A stretch of DNA of 64,000 nucleotides, from assembly GCF_002165375.2 (NCBI RefSeq), contig NZ_CP032134.1, forward strand, positions 1,488,001 to 1,552,000, given 5' to 3'. The notes under the pieces are model-generated. The model did no database searches, was not told the DNA's origin, and saw only the letters and a program-made list of their open reading frames with translations. A program made the translations under genes and the position numbers. Origin of the DNA: Acinetobacter chinensis. GTDB lineage: Bacteria > Pseudomonadota > Gammaproteobacteria > Pseudomonadales > Moraxellaceae. This document shows positions 15,464 through 24,151 of the stretch, in pieces. Position 1 is the first letter of the stretch; the number at the start of each line of letters is the position of its first letter.

Positions 15464-16630
15464 TCAGTCAGACGATGCTGGAACCAGCATCAGTACTGAG
15501 TCATTCAGTAATTCTGCAATATCTTCCAGAATTTCATCATCCATCAGTGAAAGATCCAGGGGCACAGTTTGCCCATCTGCAAGTTTTTTCAAGCTGTCTG
15601 TAAACTGTTCGGATATACAGATGCCTTCACCATTTGCCCAGAACATCACATCACCGTCCTGTTCGCTGTAAAGCAGACGTGATGCAGGTTCAAGCATGAG
15701 CAGATAACCCGCTTCAAGCGCTTCTTCGAGATCACCCGTACCAATTTCATCTGCTTCTGGAATACTATCAGGATATTTAGGCTCAGACAGCAGGCTCATA
15801 ATGGCATCTTCAAGAACATTGGTCTGTTGCAACTGTGCCATGATTTCTGCTTTGAGGTATTCAAGCTCATCAACTGTAACTTCACCCGCACGTGATACCG
15901 TATCTCTTACAATATCGACCAAAGGATTTCTTAAGACAGGATTGTCGGAAAATTTATCGCCAACACGATCCATCATGTCTGAAACATTTGGCATGCGGAA
16001 ACCAAATGAATAGGTCAGACAGTCATTTTCAGCAACACCATAATGTGAAAGACCTGGTGGGACATAGAGCAGGTCACCTGGAGACAGAACCTCATCAAAA
16101 TGAACGTCCATTTCAGCAAGCAGCTTTAATGGCTGTCCTGCAACAAAATCAGTGTTTTCATCGCACATCTGTCCCAGTTGCCATCTGCGTTGACCATAAC
16201 CCTGAACCAGGAATACATCGTAGAAATCAAAATGCTTACCGACTGAACCACCCTGTGGCGCATAGGACACCATAATGTCATCACGGCGCCATTGTGGAAT
16301 AAATGGAAATTTTTTCCATAATTCAGCAAGGTCAAATGAGTAATGATCCACAGCCTGAACCAGCAGTGTCCAGAGTTTAGGCATTTTCTGGAAGTCACTT
16401 TTATTTAACGGTGAAGACTTGACTGACCATTGATCTGGATTTTTATCCCGCTGTTTGATCAGACGCGCCGTGATATTTTCATCCATTGCCAGTTCCATAA
16501 CATCATCAGGAACAAGCAGACTGGCTATTTCAGGCAGGGCATTACGAACCAGCAGCGGTTTTTTTTGCCAGTATTCATTAAGAAACTGTTCAGCGGTAAT
16601 ACCGCCTAAAACATCTAGGGATTGGGACAT
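15464..16630 (-). CDS. roxA: Ribosomal protein uL16 3-hydroxylase (JmjC/cupin oxygenase)
   Basis: 388 residues, matching the YcfD/RoxA family, which hydroxylates an arginine of ribosomal protein L16 using Fe(II) and 2-oxoglutarate. Iron ligands are His133 and Asp135 in GKHFDFYD and His196 in PPGLSHYGVAEND. KKPLLVRN near residue 24 is the usual N-terminal hallmark. The all-helical and winged C-terminal region (about 260-388) supplies dimerisation in the family. The start ATG gives the typical N-terminus without extension. It is monocistronic and terminated by a shared hairpin. Confidence 0.93.
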   Translation of the reverse strand: MSQSLDVLGGITAEQFLNEYWQKKPLLVRNALPEIASLLVPDDVMELAMDENITARLIKQRDKNPDQWSVKSSPLNKSDFQKMPKLWTLLVQAVDHYSFDLAELWKKFPFIPQWRRDDIMVSYAPQGGSVGKHFDFYDVFLVQGYGQRRWQLGQMCDENTDFVAGQPLKLLAEMDVHFDEVLSPGDLLYVPPGLSHYGVAENDCLTYSFGFRMPNVSDMMDRVGDKFSDNPVLRNPLVDIVRDTVSRAGEVTVDELEYLKAEIMAQLQQTNVLEDAIMSLLSEPKYPDSIPEADEIGTGDLEEALEAGYLLMLEPASRLLYSEQDGDVMFWANGEGICISEQFTDSLKKLADGQTVPLDLSLMDDEILEDIAELLNDSVLMLVPASSD

Positions 16631-16822
16631 GAAAATAGCCTAAGCAAATTTAAAACAATATTGTGACTATTGTCTTATGATCGAAAGCCTAAGTGCAAGT
16701 ATCGTGAGATTTATTTAAATGGCTTGGCTGATTTAAATGGGTTGAATTTGTCTGAGTCGTTATGGTTGCATACATCAAAATTTTTTTAGCATAAAGAGTT
16801 TAAAATATGGCGAAGAAAAATA

Positions 16823-17219
16823 ATGTTAAGTGAAGAAGATGCTGAAATGAGGTATTGCAAAAAGAAAGAGAGAAAAGTCAGTCCAGATTAGCGAAACAAT
16901 CATCCTCAATTGATAGGATATATAAAACAAAAAACTTGGCTAAGGTACCGCAATATCAGCATATCTTACTTTTTAGACAAGCCAGAAGCCTTGCTGAAGA
17001 TCATCCGCTATATAATAAATGTGGTATGGCTATTTGGTATTGGCATTGTTATTTGTCAAATATCTCTTTAGACACAGGGAAAGTGTGAGTAGCTTTGACC
17101 CTAATAATATTAGTCTATTTTTCTTTCTTATTCTTTTTATGTTGATTACGCTATACCGTAGTTTATTAATTCGAATGTACTTTAAACGACTCATTCAAGC
17201 TTATCTCTCAGCAAATTAG
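16823..17219 (+). pseudogene. Probable frameshifted remnant of a small membrane protein gene
   Basis: The 717-base stretch 16631-17347 holds no intact gene that I can defend. Three short open segments follow one another in successive frames: 16823 onward (MLSEEDAEMRYCKKKE), about 16855-17088 (a charged segment ending near DHPLYNKCGMAI) and 17019-17219 (a 66-residue piece with two hydrophobic stretches, LVLALLFVKYLF and LFFFLILFMLITLY). Joined by single missing bases near 16860 and 17030 they would give one polypeptide of about 130 residues with a soluble start and two membrane helices. No clear ribosome-binding site precedes the pieces. The last segment could alternatively be an intact small membrane protein. 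No family recognised. Confidence 0.35.
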
Positions 17220-17347
17220 TCTAAAAAGCTTTGAGCGATTGGTCGTATATTATATTAATGCTGTTGTTAAATTTAATATTCAGTATTGAACGGCAACATC
17301 GGCTGCCGTTCAATTTGTTGGGAATCAACTAAAAACACTTCCAGTAA

Positions 17348-17953
17348 TTATGGCACAAGTATTTTTAATTCACGCAGAATATGACAGAGCTTGATCATGG
17401 GCATACCCATCAGTGTGGTCTGATCCAGTCCATTCATTTCTTCAAACAGGCTGATCCCGAGGCTTTCACATTTAAAGCTGCCGGCACAGTGCAGGGGCTG
17501 TTCCACCTGAACATAGCGCTCTGATTCAGCCAGTGTCAGTTTGCGGAATTTTACTTTGTAATGTTCGACCAGGGTGCTTTCAAAGCCTGTAGACTTCTGT
17601 TGCACACTCAGCGCTGTGCTGAAGTAGACAATTTTATCGGAATTAGCCTGAAGCTGCCGAACCGCTTTTTCAGCAGTCAGTGGTTTTCCAATAAAAATAT
17701 CAGGCGCACCTTCACGCCAGGCAACCTGATCTGAACCGATCACAATGGCATCAGGATACTGTTCAGAGATGATCCGAGCTTTTTCATAAGCCAGCCGCTG
17801 TGCAAGAATATCTGCATGATTTTCACCCTGAGGCGATTCATCAACATCAGGAACAACGGAGATATAAGGAAGATGCAGACGATCCATCAGATCTTTGCGG
17901 GTCTGACTGCTGGATGCCAGAATGATCTGTGGGTGGTTATTTGAAGTAGACAT
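17348..17953 (-). CDS. yceF: Maf family nucleotide pyrophosphatase (YceF type)
   Basis: 201 residues of the Maf/HAM1-like house-cleaning pyrophosphatases, which hydrolyse non-canonical NTPs to NMP and PPi. The N-terminal ILASSSQTRKDLM motif, the catalytic-aspartate segment VIGSDQVA (Asp75), the GKPLTAEKAV helix and YFSTALSV are visible. The YceF subgroup, acting on 7-methyl-GTP, is inferred from overall resemblance and could be confused with YhdE-type (dTTP/UTP) paralogues. It starts 2 bases after the stop of the DUF2237 gene, so both are in one operon. Confidence 0.9.
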   Translation of the reverse strand: MSTSNNHPQIILASSSQTRKDLMDRLHLPYISVVPDVDESPQGENHADILAQRLAYEKARIISEQYPDAIVIGSDQVAWREGAPDIFIGKPLTAEKAVRQLQANSDKIVYFSTALSVQQKSTGFESTLVEHYKVKFRKLTLAESERYVQVEQPLHCAGSFKCESLGISLFEEMNGLDQTTLMGMPMIKLCHILRELKILVP

Positions 17954-17955
17954 AT

Positions 17956-18339
17956 TCAGACTGCGTATTCCATCAGTACATCAAGTGGGACATAAGACAG
18001 AACTGCCTGATGACATGCCTGAATTTTAACCGGAGGTGCCTGATCAGCCTGGTAAGCTTCAACCCAGCGGGTGACACAGATGCACCAGAAATCACCAGGC
18101 TGTAAACCGGGAAAGCCAACTTCAGGGACTGGTGTGATCAGATCATTCCCCACTTTCTGGGAAAAGTTAAGGAACTCAGAGGTCATCTGCGCGCACATAG
18201 TGTGCTGACCAATATCTGATGCTGCTGTATGGCAGAAGCCGTTTCGGAAATATCCCGTGATCGGGTCAAAGCAGCAGCTTGCCAGAGGTTCGCCTAAAAC
18301 ATTTAAACGATTGATTTTAGGATCAGGATGAATGGACAT
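17956..18339 (-). CDS. DUF2237 family protein
   Basis: 127 residues. It has the conserved DUF2237 features: NVLGEPLASCCFDPITGYFRNG near the N-terminus, GQHTMCAQMTSEFL in the middle and GDFWCICVTRW near residue 83. The tryptophan-cysteine-rich core is characteristic, but no biochemical function is known for the family. No signal peptide. It is the first gene of a two-gene operon with the Maf pyrophosphatase and is divergent from pgk. Confidence 0.9.
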   Translation of the reverse strand: MSIHPDPKINRLNVLGEPLASCCFDPITGYFRNGFCHTAASDIGQHTMCAQMTSEFLNFSQKVGNDLITPVPEVGFPGLQPGDFWCICVTRWVEAYQADQAPPVKIQACHQAVLSYVPLDVLMEYAV

Positions 18340-18480
18340 AGTACTGAATCATTGTGAAGTCTTTTCACTATCATAATCAAAACTTTCGGTTTCGACAGCT
18401 TTTATGCAAAAGAAGCTAACCTTTTTCTGCATAATCATTTAAAATCAGGGCGATTTTTATATCTATAAAGTGAGCTATAC

Positions 18481-19671
18481 ATGAACTTTCAGCGTATGAC
18501 TGACCTCGATTTAGCAGGCAAACGTGTACTTATCCGTGAAGATTTAAACGTTCCTGTTAAAAACGGTGTGATTACCAGTGATGCACGTTTACGTGCTGCA
18601 TTACCGACAATTAAAGCTGCAGTTGAGAAAGGTGCAGCTGTGATGGTGTATTCACATCTGGGTCGTCCTGTTGAAGGTGAGCCAAAACCTGAACAGTCTC
18701 TTGCTCCAGTTGCTGATTATCTGACAGAAGCGTTGGGACAGGAAGTAAAACTGTTTACAGATTATCTGGATGGTGTTGAAGTTCAGCCTGGTCAGGTTGT
18801 ACTGCTTGAAAACTGCCGTTTCAATGCGGGTGAAAAGAAAAACAATCCTGAGCTTGCTGCAAAATACGCAGCACTTTGTGATGTGTTTGTTATGGATGCT
18901 TTCGGTACTGCACACCGGGCAGAAGCATCGACTGAAGGTGTTGCACGTTTAGCAAAAGTAGCTGCGGCAGGTCCTTTACTTGCTGCTGAACTGGATGCTT
19001 TAGGTCGTGCATTGCAGACACCTGAAAAACCAATGGTTGCAATTGTTGCCGGTTCAAAAGTATCGACTAAGCTTGATGTTTTAACTTCACTTTCTGATAT
19101 CTGTGATCAGTTGATTGTGGGCGGTGGTATTGCCAATACATTCCTTGCTGCAGCAGGTTTCAATGTAGGTAAATCTCTGTGTGAACATGATCTGATTGAT
19201 ACTGCAAAAGCAATTGCAGCAAAAGTTTCTGTTCCACTTCCGACAGATGTTGTTGTTGCAGATGCTTCAGAAATCAACTTTGATGATTTCCTGGGTTCAC
19301 TTGCTGCGGCTAAAGCCGTTGTGAAAAACGTGGCAGATGTGACTGACAACGATATGATTCTGGATGTAGGTCCAGAAACTGCAAAAGCATTTGCAGAAAT
19401 TTTAAAAACTTCTAAAACCATTTTATGGAATGGTCCTGTAGGTGTGTTTGAGGTTGATCAGTTCGGTGAAGGAACAAAAGCACTTTCACTGGCAATTGCA
19501 GAATCTGAAGGCTTCTCGATCGCAGGTGGTGGTGATACTTTAGCTGCAATTGATAAATATGAAGTTGCAGACAAAATCGGTTATATCTCTACAGGTGGTG
19601 GTGCATTCCTTGAATTTGTAGAAGGTAAGACTTTACCGGCAGTTGCTGTGTTACTGGAACGTGCTGAATAA
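18481..19671 (+). CDS. pgk: Phosphoglycerate kinase
   Basis: 396 residues, full length. Pgk interconverts 1,3-bisphosphoglycerate plus ADP and 3-phosphoglycerate plus ATP. Family markers are KRVLIREDLNVPVK near residue 14, SHLGRP near 58, the LENCRFNAGE segment around 109, and the C-terminal nucleotide-domain motifs WNGPVGVFE and GGGDTLAAI. In an Acinetobacter-like organism lacking a complete Embden-Meyerhof route it would mainly serve gluconeogenesis (inference). It is followed by its own strong terminator and lies near fba. Confidence 0.98.
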   Translation: MNFQRMTDLDLAGKRVLIREDLNVPVKNGVITSDARLRAALPTIKAAVEKGAAVMVYSHLGRPVEGEPKPEQSLAPVADYLTEALGQEVKLFTDYLDGVEVQPGQVVLLENCRFNAGEKKNNPELAAKYAALCDVFVMDAFGTAHRAEASTEGVARLAKVAAAGPLLAAELDALGRALQTPEKPMVAIVAGSKVSTKLDVLTSLSDICDQLIVGGGIANTFLAAAGFNVGKSLCEHDLIDTAKAIAAKVSVPLPTDVVVADASEINFDDFLGSLAAAKAVVKNVADVTDNDMILDVGPETAKAFAEILKTSKTILWNGPVGVFEVDQFGEGTKALSLAIAESEGFSIAGGGDTLAAIDKYEVADKIGYISTGGGAFLEFVEGKTLPAVAVLLERAE

Positions 19672-19688
19672 GCATCAGATTTCAGAAT

Positions 19689-19728
19689 AATGAAAGGGGT
19701 TGGCATGAAGCCAGCCCTTTTCATTTTT
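19689..19728 (+). terminator. Rho-independent terminator of pgk
   Basis: AATGAAAGGGGTTGGC at 19689-19704 pairs with GCCAGCCCTTTTCATT at 19710-19725, including G.T pairs, around an ATGAA loop. TTT follows. Confidence 0.88.
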
Positions 19729-19798
19729 GCGTCATTAAAATGAAATATATCTGCAATAAACTTAAAAATAATAAATCACCCGTTGTAGGAAAAATGTG

Positions 19799-20074
19799 AT
19801 GAACTTAAAACTGACACTGGCAGCTTTACTGATTGCTCCATTAGCTTTAACAGCTTGTGCAAAGAAAGATGATGCGGCTAAAACTGAAGGTGCAGCATCA
19901 GAAGCTGTTGTGGAAGAGAAAGTAACTCCTGAACAGCAGGCAGCAATCGACGCCATTGATAAACCTGTTCTGGATGAAAAAAATACTGACGTACCTGCGG
20001 ATATCGCAAATGCACCTGCAGATGCTGCCACTCCAGCAACTGAAGCAGAGGCTGCGGCTGAAACAGCTCACTGA
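19799..20074 (+). CDS. Small Ala/Glu-rich lipoprotein
   Basis: 91 residues. The N-terminus is a lipoprotein signal: KLTLAALLIAPLALTAC with the lipobox cysteine at residue 20 of this start. The mature part is low-complexity, rich in alanine, glutamate and aspartate, and probably disordered. ATG at 19799 is preferred to GTG at 19796 because of the AGGAAAA site just upstream. A lysine follows the cysteine, so outer-membrane sorting is plausible. It lies between pgk and fba with its own terminator. No function recognised; its composition resembles the lipoprotein encoded at 57425. Confidence 0.8.
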   Translation: MNLKLTLAALLIAPLALTACAKKDDAAKTEGAASEAVVEEKVTPEQQAAIDAIDKPVLDEKNTDVPADIANAPADAATPATEAEAAAETAH

Positions 20075-20089
20075 TTTTGTTTTTTATTT

Positions 20090-20120
20090 AAAAATCCCTG
20101 CACTTGCAGGGATTTTTTTT
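20090..20120 (+). terminator. Rho-independent terminator after the small lipoprotein gene
   Basis: AAAAATCCCTG at 20090-20100 pairs with CAGGGATTTTT at 20107-20117 around CACTTG, followed by more T. Confidence 0.9.
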
Positions 20121-20193
20121 GAAATACTACATATTGTTGCTGAATTGAAATAATTAGGCATGTAGAATATGGGGCATTACCTGGGAGGATATT

Positions 20194-21231
20194 ATGGCTC
20201 TTATTTCATTGCGCCAGCTCTTGGATCATGCCGGTGAATACAATTACGGCGTTCCAGCGTTTAACGTAAACAATTTAGAACAAATGCGCGCAATTATGTT
20301 AGCCGCAGACGAAACCAATTCACCTGTAATTGTGCAGGCTTCGGCAGGCGCACGTAAGTATGCAGGTGCACCATTCCTTCGTCATTTAATTTTAGCTGCA
20401 ATTGAAGAATGGCCACACATTCCTGTGGTAATGCACCAGGATCATGGTACAGACCCAGACGTATGTCAGCGTTCTATCCAGTTGGGCTTTTCATCTGTAA
20501 TGATGGATGGTTCATTAGGTGCAGACGGTAAAACACCAACGACTTATGAATATAACGTTGATGTGACTCGTCGTACAGTTCAGATGGCGCATGCATGTGG
20601 TGTTTCTGTTGAAGGTGAAATCGGCTGTTTAGGCAGTCTTGAAACTGGTATGGCTGGTGAAGAAGATGGCGTAGGCGCTGAAGGCGTTCTGGACCATTCT
20701 CAGCTGCTGACCTCTGTTGAAGAAGCAACTCAGTTTGTAAAAGACACCAATGTAGATGCTTTGGCAATTGCAGTAGGTACTTCACACGGTGCGTACAAGT
20801 TCACACGTCCACCTACAGGTGATATTTTAGCGATTGACCGCATTAAAGAAATCCATGCGGCACTTCCGAATACACATCTTGTTATGCACGGTTCAAGCTC
20901 TGTTCCTCAGGAATGGCTTGCAATCATTAACCAGTACGGCGGCGACATCAAAGAAACTTATGGTGTTCCTGTTGAACAGCTGGTTGAAGCGATCAAACAC
21001 GGTGTTCGTAAAATCAACATTGATACAGATTTACGTTTAGCATCTACCGGTGCGATGCGTCGTATGATGGCAGAACAGCCAAGCGAATTTGATCCACGTA
21101 AATTCTTTGCTAAAACCGTTGATGCAATGAAACAGATCTGTGTTGACCGTTATACACAGTTCGGTACAGCGGGTCATGCAGACAAGATCCGTCCAGTTTC
21201 TTTAGAGAAAATGGTTGATCGTTATAAATAA
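20194..21231 (+). CDS. fba: Class II fructose-bisphosphate aldolase
   Basis: 345 residues, class IIB size. It catalyses the reversible aldol condensation of dihydroxyacetone phosphate and glyceraldehyde 3-phosphate. Zinc-binding and catalytic motifs are VVMHQDHGTD near residue 77, the GCLGSLETG segment around 148, LAIAVGTSHGAYKF near 190 and VMHGSSSVPQEW around 230. The KINIDTDLR motif near 274 binds substrate phosphate. GGGAGG-like Shine-Dalgarno bases lie before the ATG. With pgk and eno in this window it forms part of the gluconeogenic set. Confidence 0.97.
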   Translation: MALISLRQLLDHAGEYNYGVPAFNVNNLEQMRAIMLAADETNSPVIVQASAGARKYAGAPFLRHLILAAIEEWPHIPVVMHQDHGTDPDVCQRSIQLGFSSVMMDGSLGADGKTPTTYEYNVDVTRRTVQMAHACGVSVEGEIGCLGSLETGMAGEEDGVGAEGVLDHSQLLTSVEEATQFVKDTNVDALAIAVGTSHGAYKFTRPPTGDILAIDRIKEIHAALPNTHLVMHGSSSVPQEWLAIINQYGGDIKETYGVPVEQLVEAIKHGVRKINIDTDLRLASTGAMRRMMAEQPSEFDPRKFFAKTVDAMKQICVDRYTQFGTAGHADKIRPVSLEKMVDRYK

Positions 21232-21255
21232 TTCATATTGAATGATTTATAAAAG

Positions 21256-21280
21256 AAAGCCCACTTTATTGTGGGCTTTT
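21256..21280 (+). terminator. Rho-independent terminator of fba
   Basis: AAAGCCCAC at 21256-21264 pairs with GTGGGCTTT at 21271-21279 around TTTATT, followed by T and CT. Confidence 0.88.
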
Positions 21281-21322
21281 CTATATCTGGAAAATAAACC
21301 AAAAAATGGATAAGAGTGGCTC

Positions 21323-22183
21323 ATGGAACTGATTTTTGCTGCTGCACTTTGCAGCGTAGTGGTTTCTGTACTGATCAAAATATGCAGTACCCGTGGATTC
21401 AGTATCATTCAGATGATCACCTGGAATTATGCATCTGCTTCGGTGCTTTGCTATCTATGGTTCAAGCCTGATCTGATTCATGTTTCAGTGAAACAGACTC
21501 CCTGGTGGCTGATCATCAGTCTGGGTATATTGCTGCCGACTATTTTTGTATGTCTTTCAAAAGCACTACAGACGGCAGGTATTTTAAAAACAGAAATAGC
21601 GCAGCGACTTTCAGTTGTATTGTCTCTTTGTGCGGCCTGGTTAATTTTCAATGAACAGTTCAGTACTCTTAAAATCATTGGGATTGTACTGGGCTTTATG
21701 GCTGTGGTCTGTATTTTATATGCGCAGAAAGGTGATGGAGCAGCTTCCAGAAATAAGTGGGGGATTCTTTATCTGATCCTGGTCTGGGCGGGGTATGCAC
21801 TGATTGATGTATTACTTAAATATACAACCGGTCTGGGATTGCAGTTCAGCGTGGTGTTGAATCTGATGTTTGTCTGTGCTTTTTTTATAACCTTAATGCA
21901 TGCTTTTCTTGTTCAGAAAACATGGCCTTCCGTTAAAAATATCAGTGCAGGTCTGTTGCTTGGAGTGCTGAATATTGCCAATATTGCACTGTATGTAAAA
22001 GCGCATATGCTGTTAAAAGACAGTCCTGCAGTTGTATTTGCAGGTATGAATATTCTGGTTGTACTTTTAGGTGTACTCAGTGGAATGCTGCTTTTTAAAG
22101 AGAAAATAAAACCTGCAACAGTGGCAGGTCTTATTATGGGAATTGTGGGTGTTATGTGCCTTGCTTCAGCAATGGCAGGTTAA
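21323..22183 (+). CDS. EamA/DMT-superfamily membrane transporter
   Basis: 286 residues with about ten hydrophobic segments spaced as in drug/metabolite transporters; two similar halves meet near residue 145. Typical end-of-half features are ERLSVVLSL-like (IAQRLSVVLSLCAAWLIFNEQ) and MNILVVLLGVLSGMLLFKEKI, each followed by a GIVLGFMAVV or LIMGIVGVM helix. The substrate cannot be read from sequence. Its 3' end overlaps the convergent small gene by 32 bases. Confidence 0.88.
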   Translation: MELIFAAALCSVVVSVLIKICSTRGFSIIQMITWNYASASVLCYLWFKPDLIHVSVKQTPWWLIISLGILLPTIFVCLSKALQTAGILKTEIAQRLSVVLSLCAAWLIFNEQFSTLKIIGIVLGFMAVVCILYAQKGDGAASRNKWGILYLILVWAGYALIDVLLKYTTGLGLQFSVVLNLMFVCAFFITLMHAFLVQKTWPSVKNISAGLLLGVLNIANIALYVKAHMLLKDSPAVVFAGMNILVVLLGVLSGMLLFKEKIKPATVAGLIMGIVGVMCLASAMAG

Positions 22184-22448
22184 AAAATGATTTAATAAAA
22201 GTCACTGGGTGTTTTAAAATATCTTCAGTTTCAACCGAACCCAGCAGCATACCTGCGGTATCACAATCAGGGCAGTGCGGATAATTGACCAGCGCCTCAG
22301 CTGAATATTTCTGCATGTAGATTTTTTGGCAGTGATGGCATTCAAATTTAATAGGCATATTGGATACAGTAGGCATGGTCATTGCACCGTTTAAAATTTG
22401 CGCAAATATACCTGATTTTCTGTCATTAAATAAGTCCCAAAATGACAT
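22152..22448 (-). CDS. Small hypothetical protein with two CxxC pairs
   Basis: 98 residues. CHHC at residues 38-41 and CPDC at 59-62 form a plausible zinc ribbon. The N-terminus MSFWDLF and C-terminus are amphipathic. An internal start at Met23 (MTMPTV) is possible. The gene overlaps the end of the convergent EamA transporter by 32 bases, and the cysteine spacing makes chance coding unlikely. No named family recognised. Confidence 0.6.
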   Translation of the reverse strand: MSFWDLFNDRKSGIFAQILNGAMTMPTVSNMPIKFECHHCQKIYMQKYSAEALVNYPHCPDCDTAGMLLGSVETEDILKHPVTFIKSFFNLPLLKQGT

Positions 22449-22471
22449 AAAAAGGGGTTTTTAACCCCTTT
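22447..22471 (-). terminator. Rho-independent terminator of nfsB
   Basis: On the minus strand AAAGGGGTT (22471-22463) pairs with AACCCCTTT (22459-22451) around AAA, followed by T-rich sequence. It lies 20 bases past the nfsB stop and overlaps the first codons of the next minus-strand gene. Confidence 0.75.
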
Positions 22472-22490
22472 CGTCGGTTTTATTTATAAA

Positions 22491-23144
22491 TTAGAGCTTG
22501 GTAAAGATTTCTTTGCTGTTTAAACGTGATTTTGGAAGTTTTGCGTTGAAATCACTTTCACTGCGATAACCTAAAGTCATGATAACAGAAGGAATGAGTC
22601 CTTTCTCAGCCAGTCCTAATTCTTCACTGATGATTGCTTCATCAAAACCACCGATTGGAGTTGCGTCAACGCCTTCAAGACCCGCTGCATACAGTAAATG
22701 CCCCAGTGCAATGAAGGTCTGATTTTCAGCCCAGCGCTGAATATCGCCTTTTTCATTGCGATAAAAGTCAATATAGCCTGTGCGGGTGTCTTTCTGTCCC
22801 TGTTTTGCTTTTTCATCTTTAAAGCGTCCGCTGACATCATCCTGATTCAACAGGTCTTCAAGATGCTGCTCTGTAATATCTTCAAGGGTACAGAACAGAA
22901 TGGTGTGCGAAGAATCCATGACTTTGGGAGCATTGTAGGCATATTTGCCGACCAGTGCTTTAGCAATACGTTCTTTTGCTGCCTGATTGTCGGCAATAAA
23001 AAAATGCCATGGTTGAATATTGATGGAAGAAGGTGCAAGCCGTAAGATTTCGAGTAAGCGATCAAACTGTTCCTGAGGAATTTTTTTCTCAGGGTTATAA
23101 GCTTTCGTGGCATATCTTGATTTTGAAGCGTTTAACGAATCCAT
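22491..23144 (-). CDS. nfsB: Oxygen-insensitive NAD(P)H nitroreductase
   Basis: 217 residues, the usual size of NfsB. This FMN enzyme reduces nitroaromatics and quinones by two-electron steps. Family signatures are SRYATKAYNPEKKIP near the N-terminus (FMN phosphate contacts), LRLAPSSINIQPWHF around residue 35, and the second FMN-binding segment GVDATPIGGFD near 163 with the LGYRSE motif close to the end. Loss of this family commonly gives nitrofuran resistance, so the intact frame suggests susceptibility (inference). It is a single gene with its own terminator. Confidence 0.95.
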   Translation of the reverse strand: MDSLNASKSRYATKAYNPEKKIPQEQFDRLLEILRLAPSSINIQPWHFFIADNQAAKERIAKALVGKYAYNAPKVMDSSHTILFCTLEDITEQHLEDLLNQDDVSGRFKDEKAKQGQKDTRTGYIDFYRNEKGDIQRWAENQTFIALGHLLYAAGLEGVDATPIGGFDEAIISEELGLAEKGLIPSVIMTLGYRSESDFNAKLPKSRLNSKEIFTKL

Positions 23145-23294
23145 ATCTGTGACTCTTATATCGAATATTTTCGATTTATTATATTCTTAAAAAACAAAAT
23201 GTGAATCCAGTAAACGTAAATAAACATGAAAATGGTCGTTTTTTTGAATCAGGTAACTGTATCCAGATCATGACGGATAATCAGATTTGTGTGA

Positions 23295-24026
23295 TCAGTG
23301 AATAGGCCATTTAAAGAAGTGGCATTGAGCTCTATCATCCACTTCGAGGATCATTGCTTCGGAGCTACGTTCACGCCAGTCGCCCAATACAATTCGTGGT
23401 TTACCATTGACATCATGAATTTCAGGGCGGTGTGTATGTCCGTGAATCAGTACATCCACATCAGATAAGGCATTTTCCACTGCCTGTTCATTGACATCCA
23501 TAATGGTATAGCTTTTGCTCTGACTGGCTTCACGGCTTTTTTTACGGAATCCATTAGCCAATTTTTGTCTAAAACTGAGCGGGGTACTTTTTAAAATACC
23601 CAGTATAAAGGGATTACGGATGATTTTTTTGAAACGTTGATATGACACATCATCGGTACACAGGGCATCGCCGTGTTCAACTCTGAATTTTTTATTTCCA
23701 ATGTTTAAGGTATAAACATCAGGGAGGAGTTTGCCATTGAATAGATTGAGGAATTTTTGACCTAAGGCAAAATCACGATTACCCACTAAAAAGAAAATCT
23801 GATTGCCTGCATCAGTGAACTGTTTCAGTGCACTGACTGTTTCATCCAGCCATGGTGCAGAGTAGTCATCTCCGATCCAGGCGTTAAACCAGTCGCCTAA
23901 AATATAGAGCTGAGTTGGTTTTGTGGCATGGTTGTTCTGATATTGTTCCAATAAAGCTAAAAACCCCCGAATGAGTCGAGGGTGATCAGGTGACAAATGT
24001 AAATCGGCGATAAACAGATGGGTCAC
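23295..24026 (-). CDS. lpxH: UDP-2,3-diacylglucosamine diphosphatase
   Basis: 243 residues of the calcineurin-like metallophosphoesterase LpxH, which cleaves UDP-2,3-diacylglucosamine to lipid X and UMP in lipid A synthesis at the inner membrane. Metal motifs are IADLHLS at the N-terminus, LGDWFNAWIGDD near residue 45, VGNRDFALG near 81 and HGHTHRPEIH near 195. The start codon is GTG at 24026, which gives the conventional THLFIADLHL N-terminus. It lies 125 bases downstream of ppiB on the same strand; a repeat-rich spacer separates them. Confidence 0.95.
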   Translation of the reverse strand: MTHLFIADLHLSPDHPRLIRGFLALLEQYQNNHATKPTQLYILGDWFNAWIGDDYSAPWLDETVSALKQFTDAGNQIFFLVGNRDFALGQKFLNLFNGKLLPDVYTLNIGNKKFRVEHGDALCTDDVSYQRFKKIIRNPFILGILKSTPLSFRQKLANGFRKKSREASQSKSYTIMDVNEQAVENALSDVDVLIHGHTHRPEIHDVNGKPRIVLGDWRERSSEAMILEVDDRAQCHFFKWPIH

Positions 24027-24049
24027 AATTTTAATTTACCTGTTTTAGA

Positions 24050-24147
24050 ATCTCCCTAAATCCCTCTTTGAGAAAGAGGGACTTTCCACCCATTTATATT
24101 TGGGCTTTTACTCCCTCCTTTATTAAAGGAGGGTTGGGGAGGATTTA
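24050..24147. repeat. REP-like palindromic repeat cluster between ppiB and lpxH
   Basis: Two perfect hairpins: TCCCTCTTT/AAAGAGGGA at 24061-24081 and CCCTCCTTT/AAAGGAGGG at 24113-24133. The flanks are also roughly inverted (AATCTCCCTAAATCCCTC on the left; GAGGGTTGGGGAGGATTT on the right), so the whole 98 bases can fold as a nested structure. It resembles short dispersed palindromes of intergenic regions and may protect or separate the ppiB and lpxH transcripts. A different element with similar GAG/CTC stems is at 52482. Confidence 0.65.
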
Positions 24148-24151
24148 AAAA

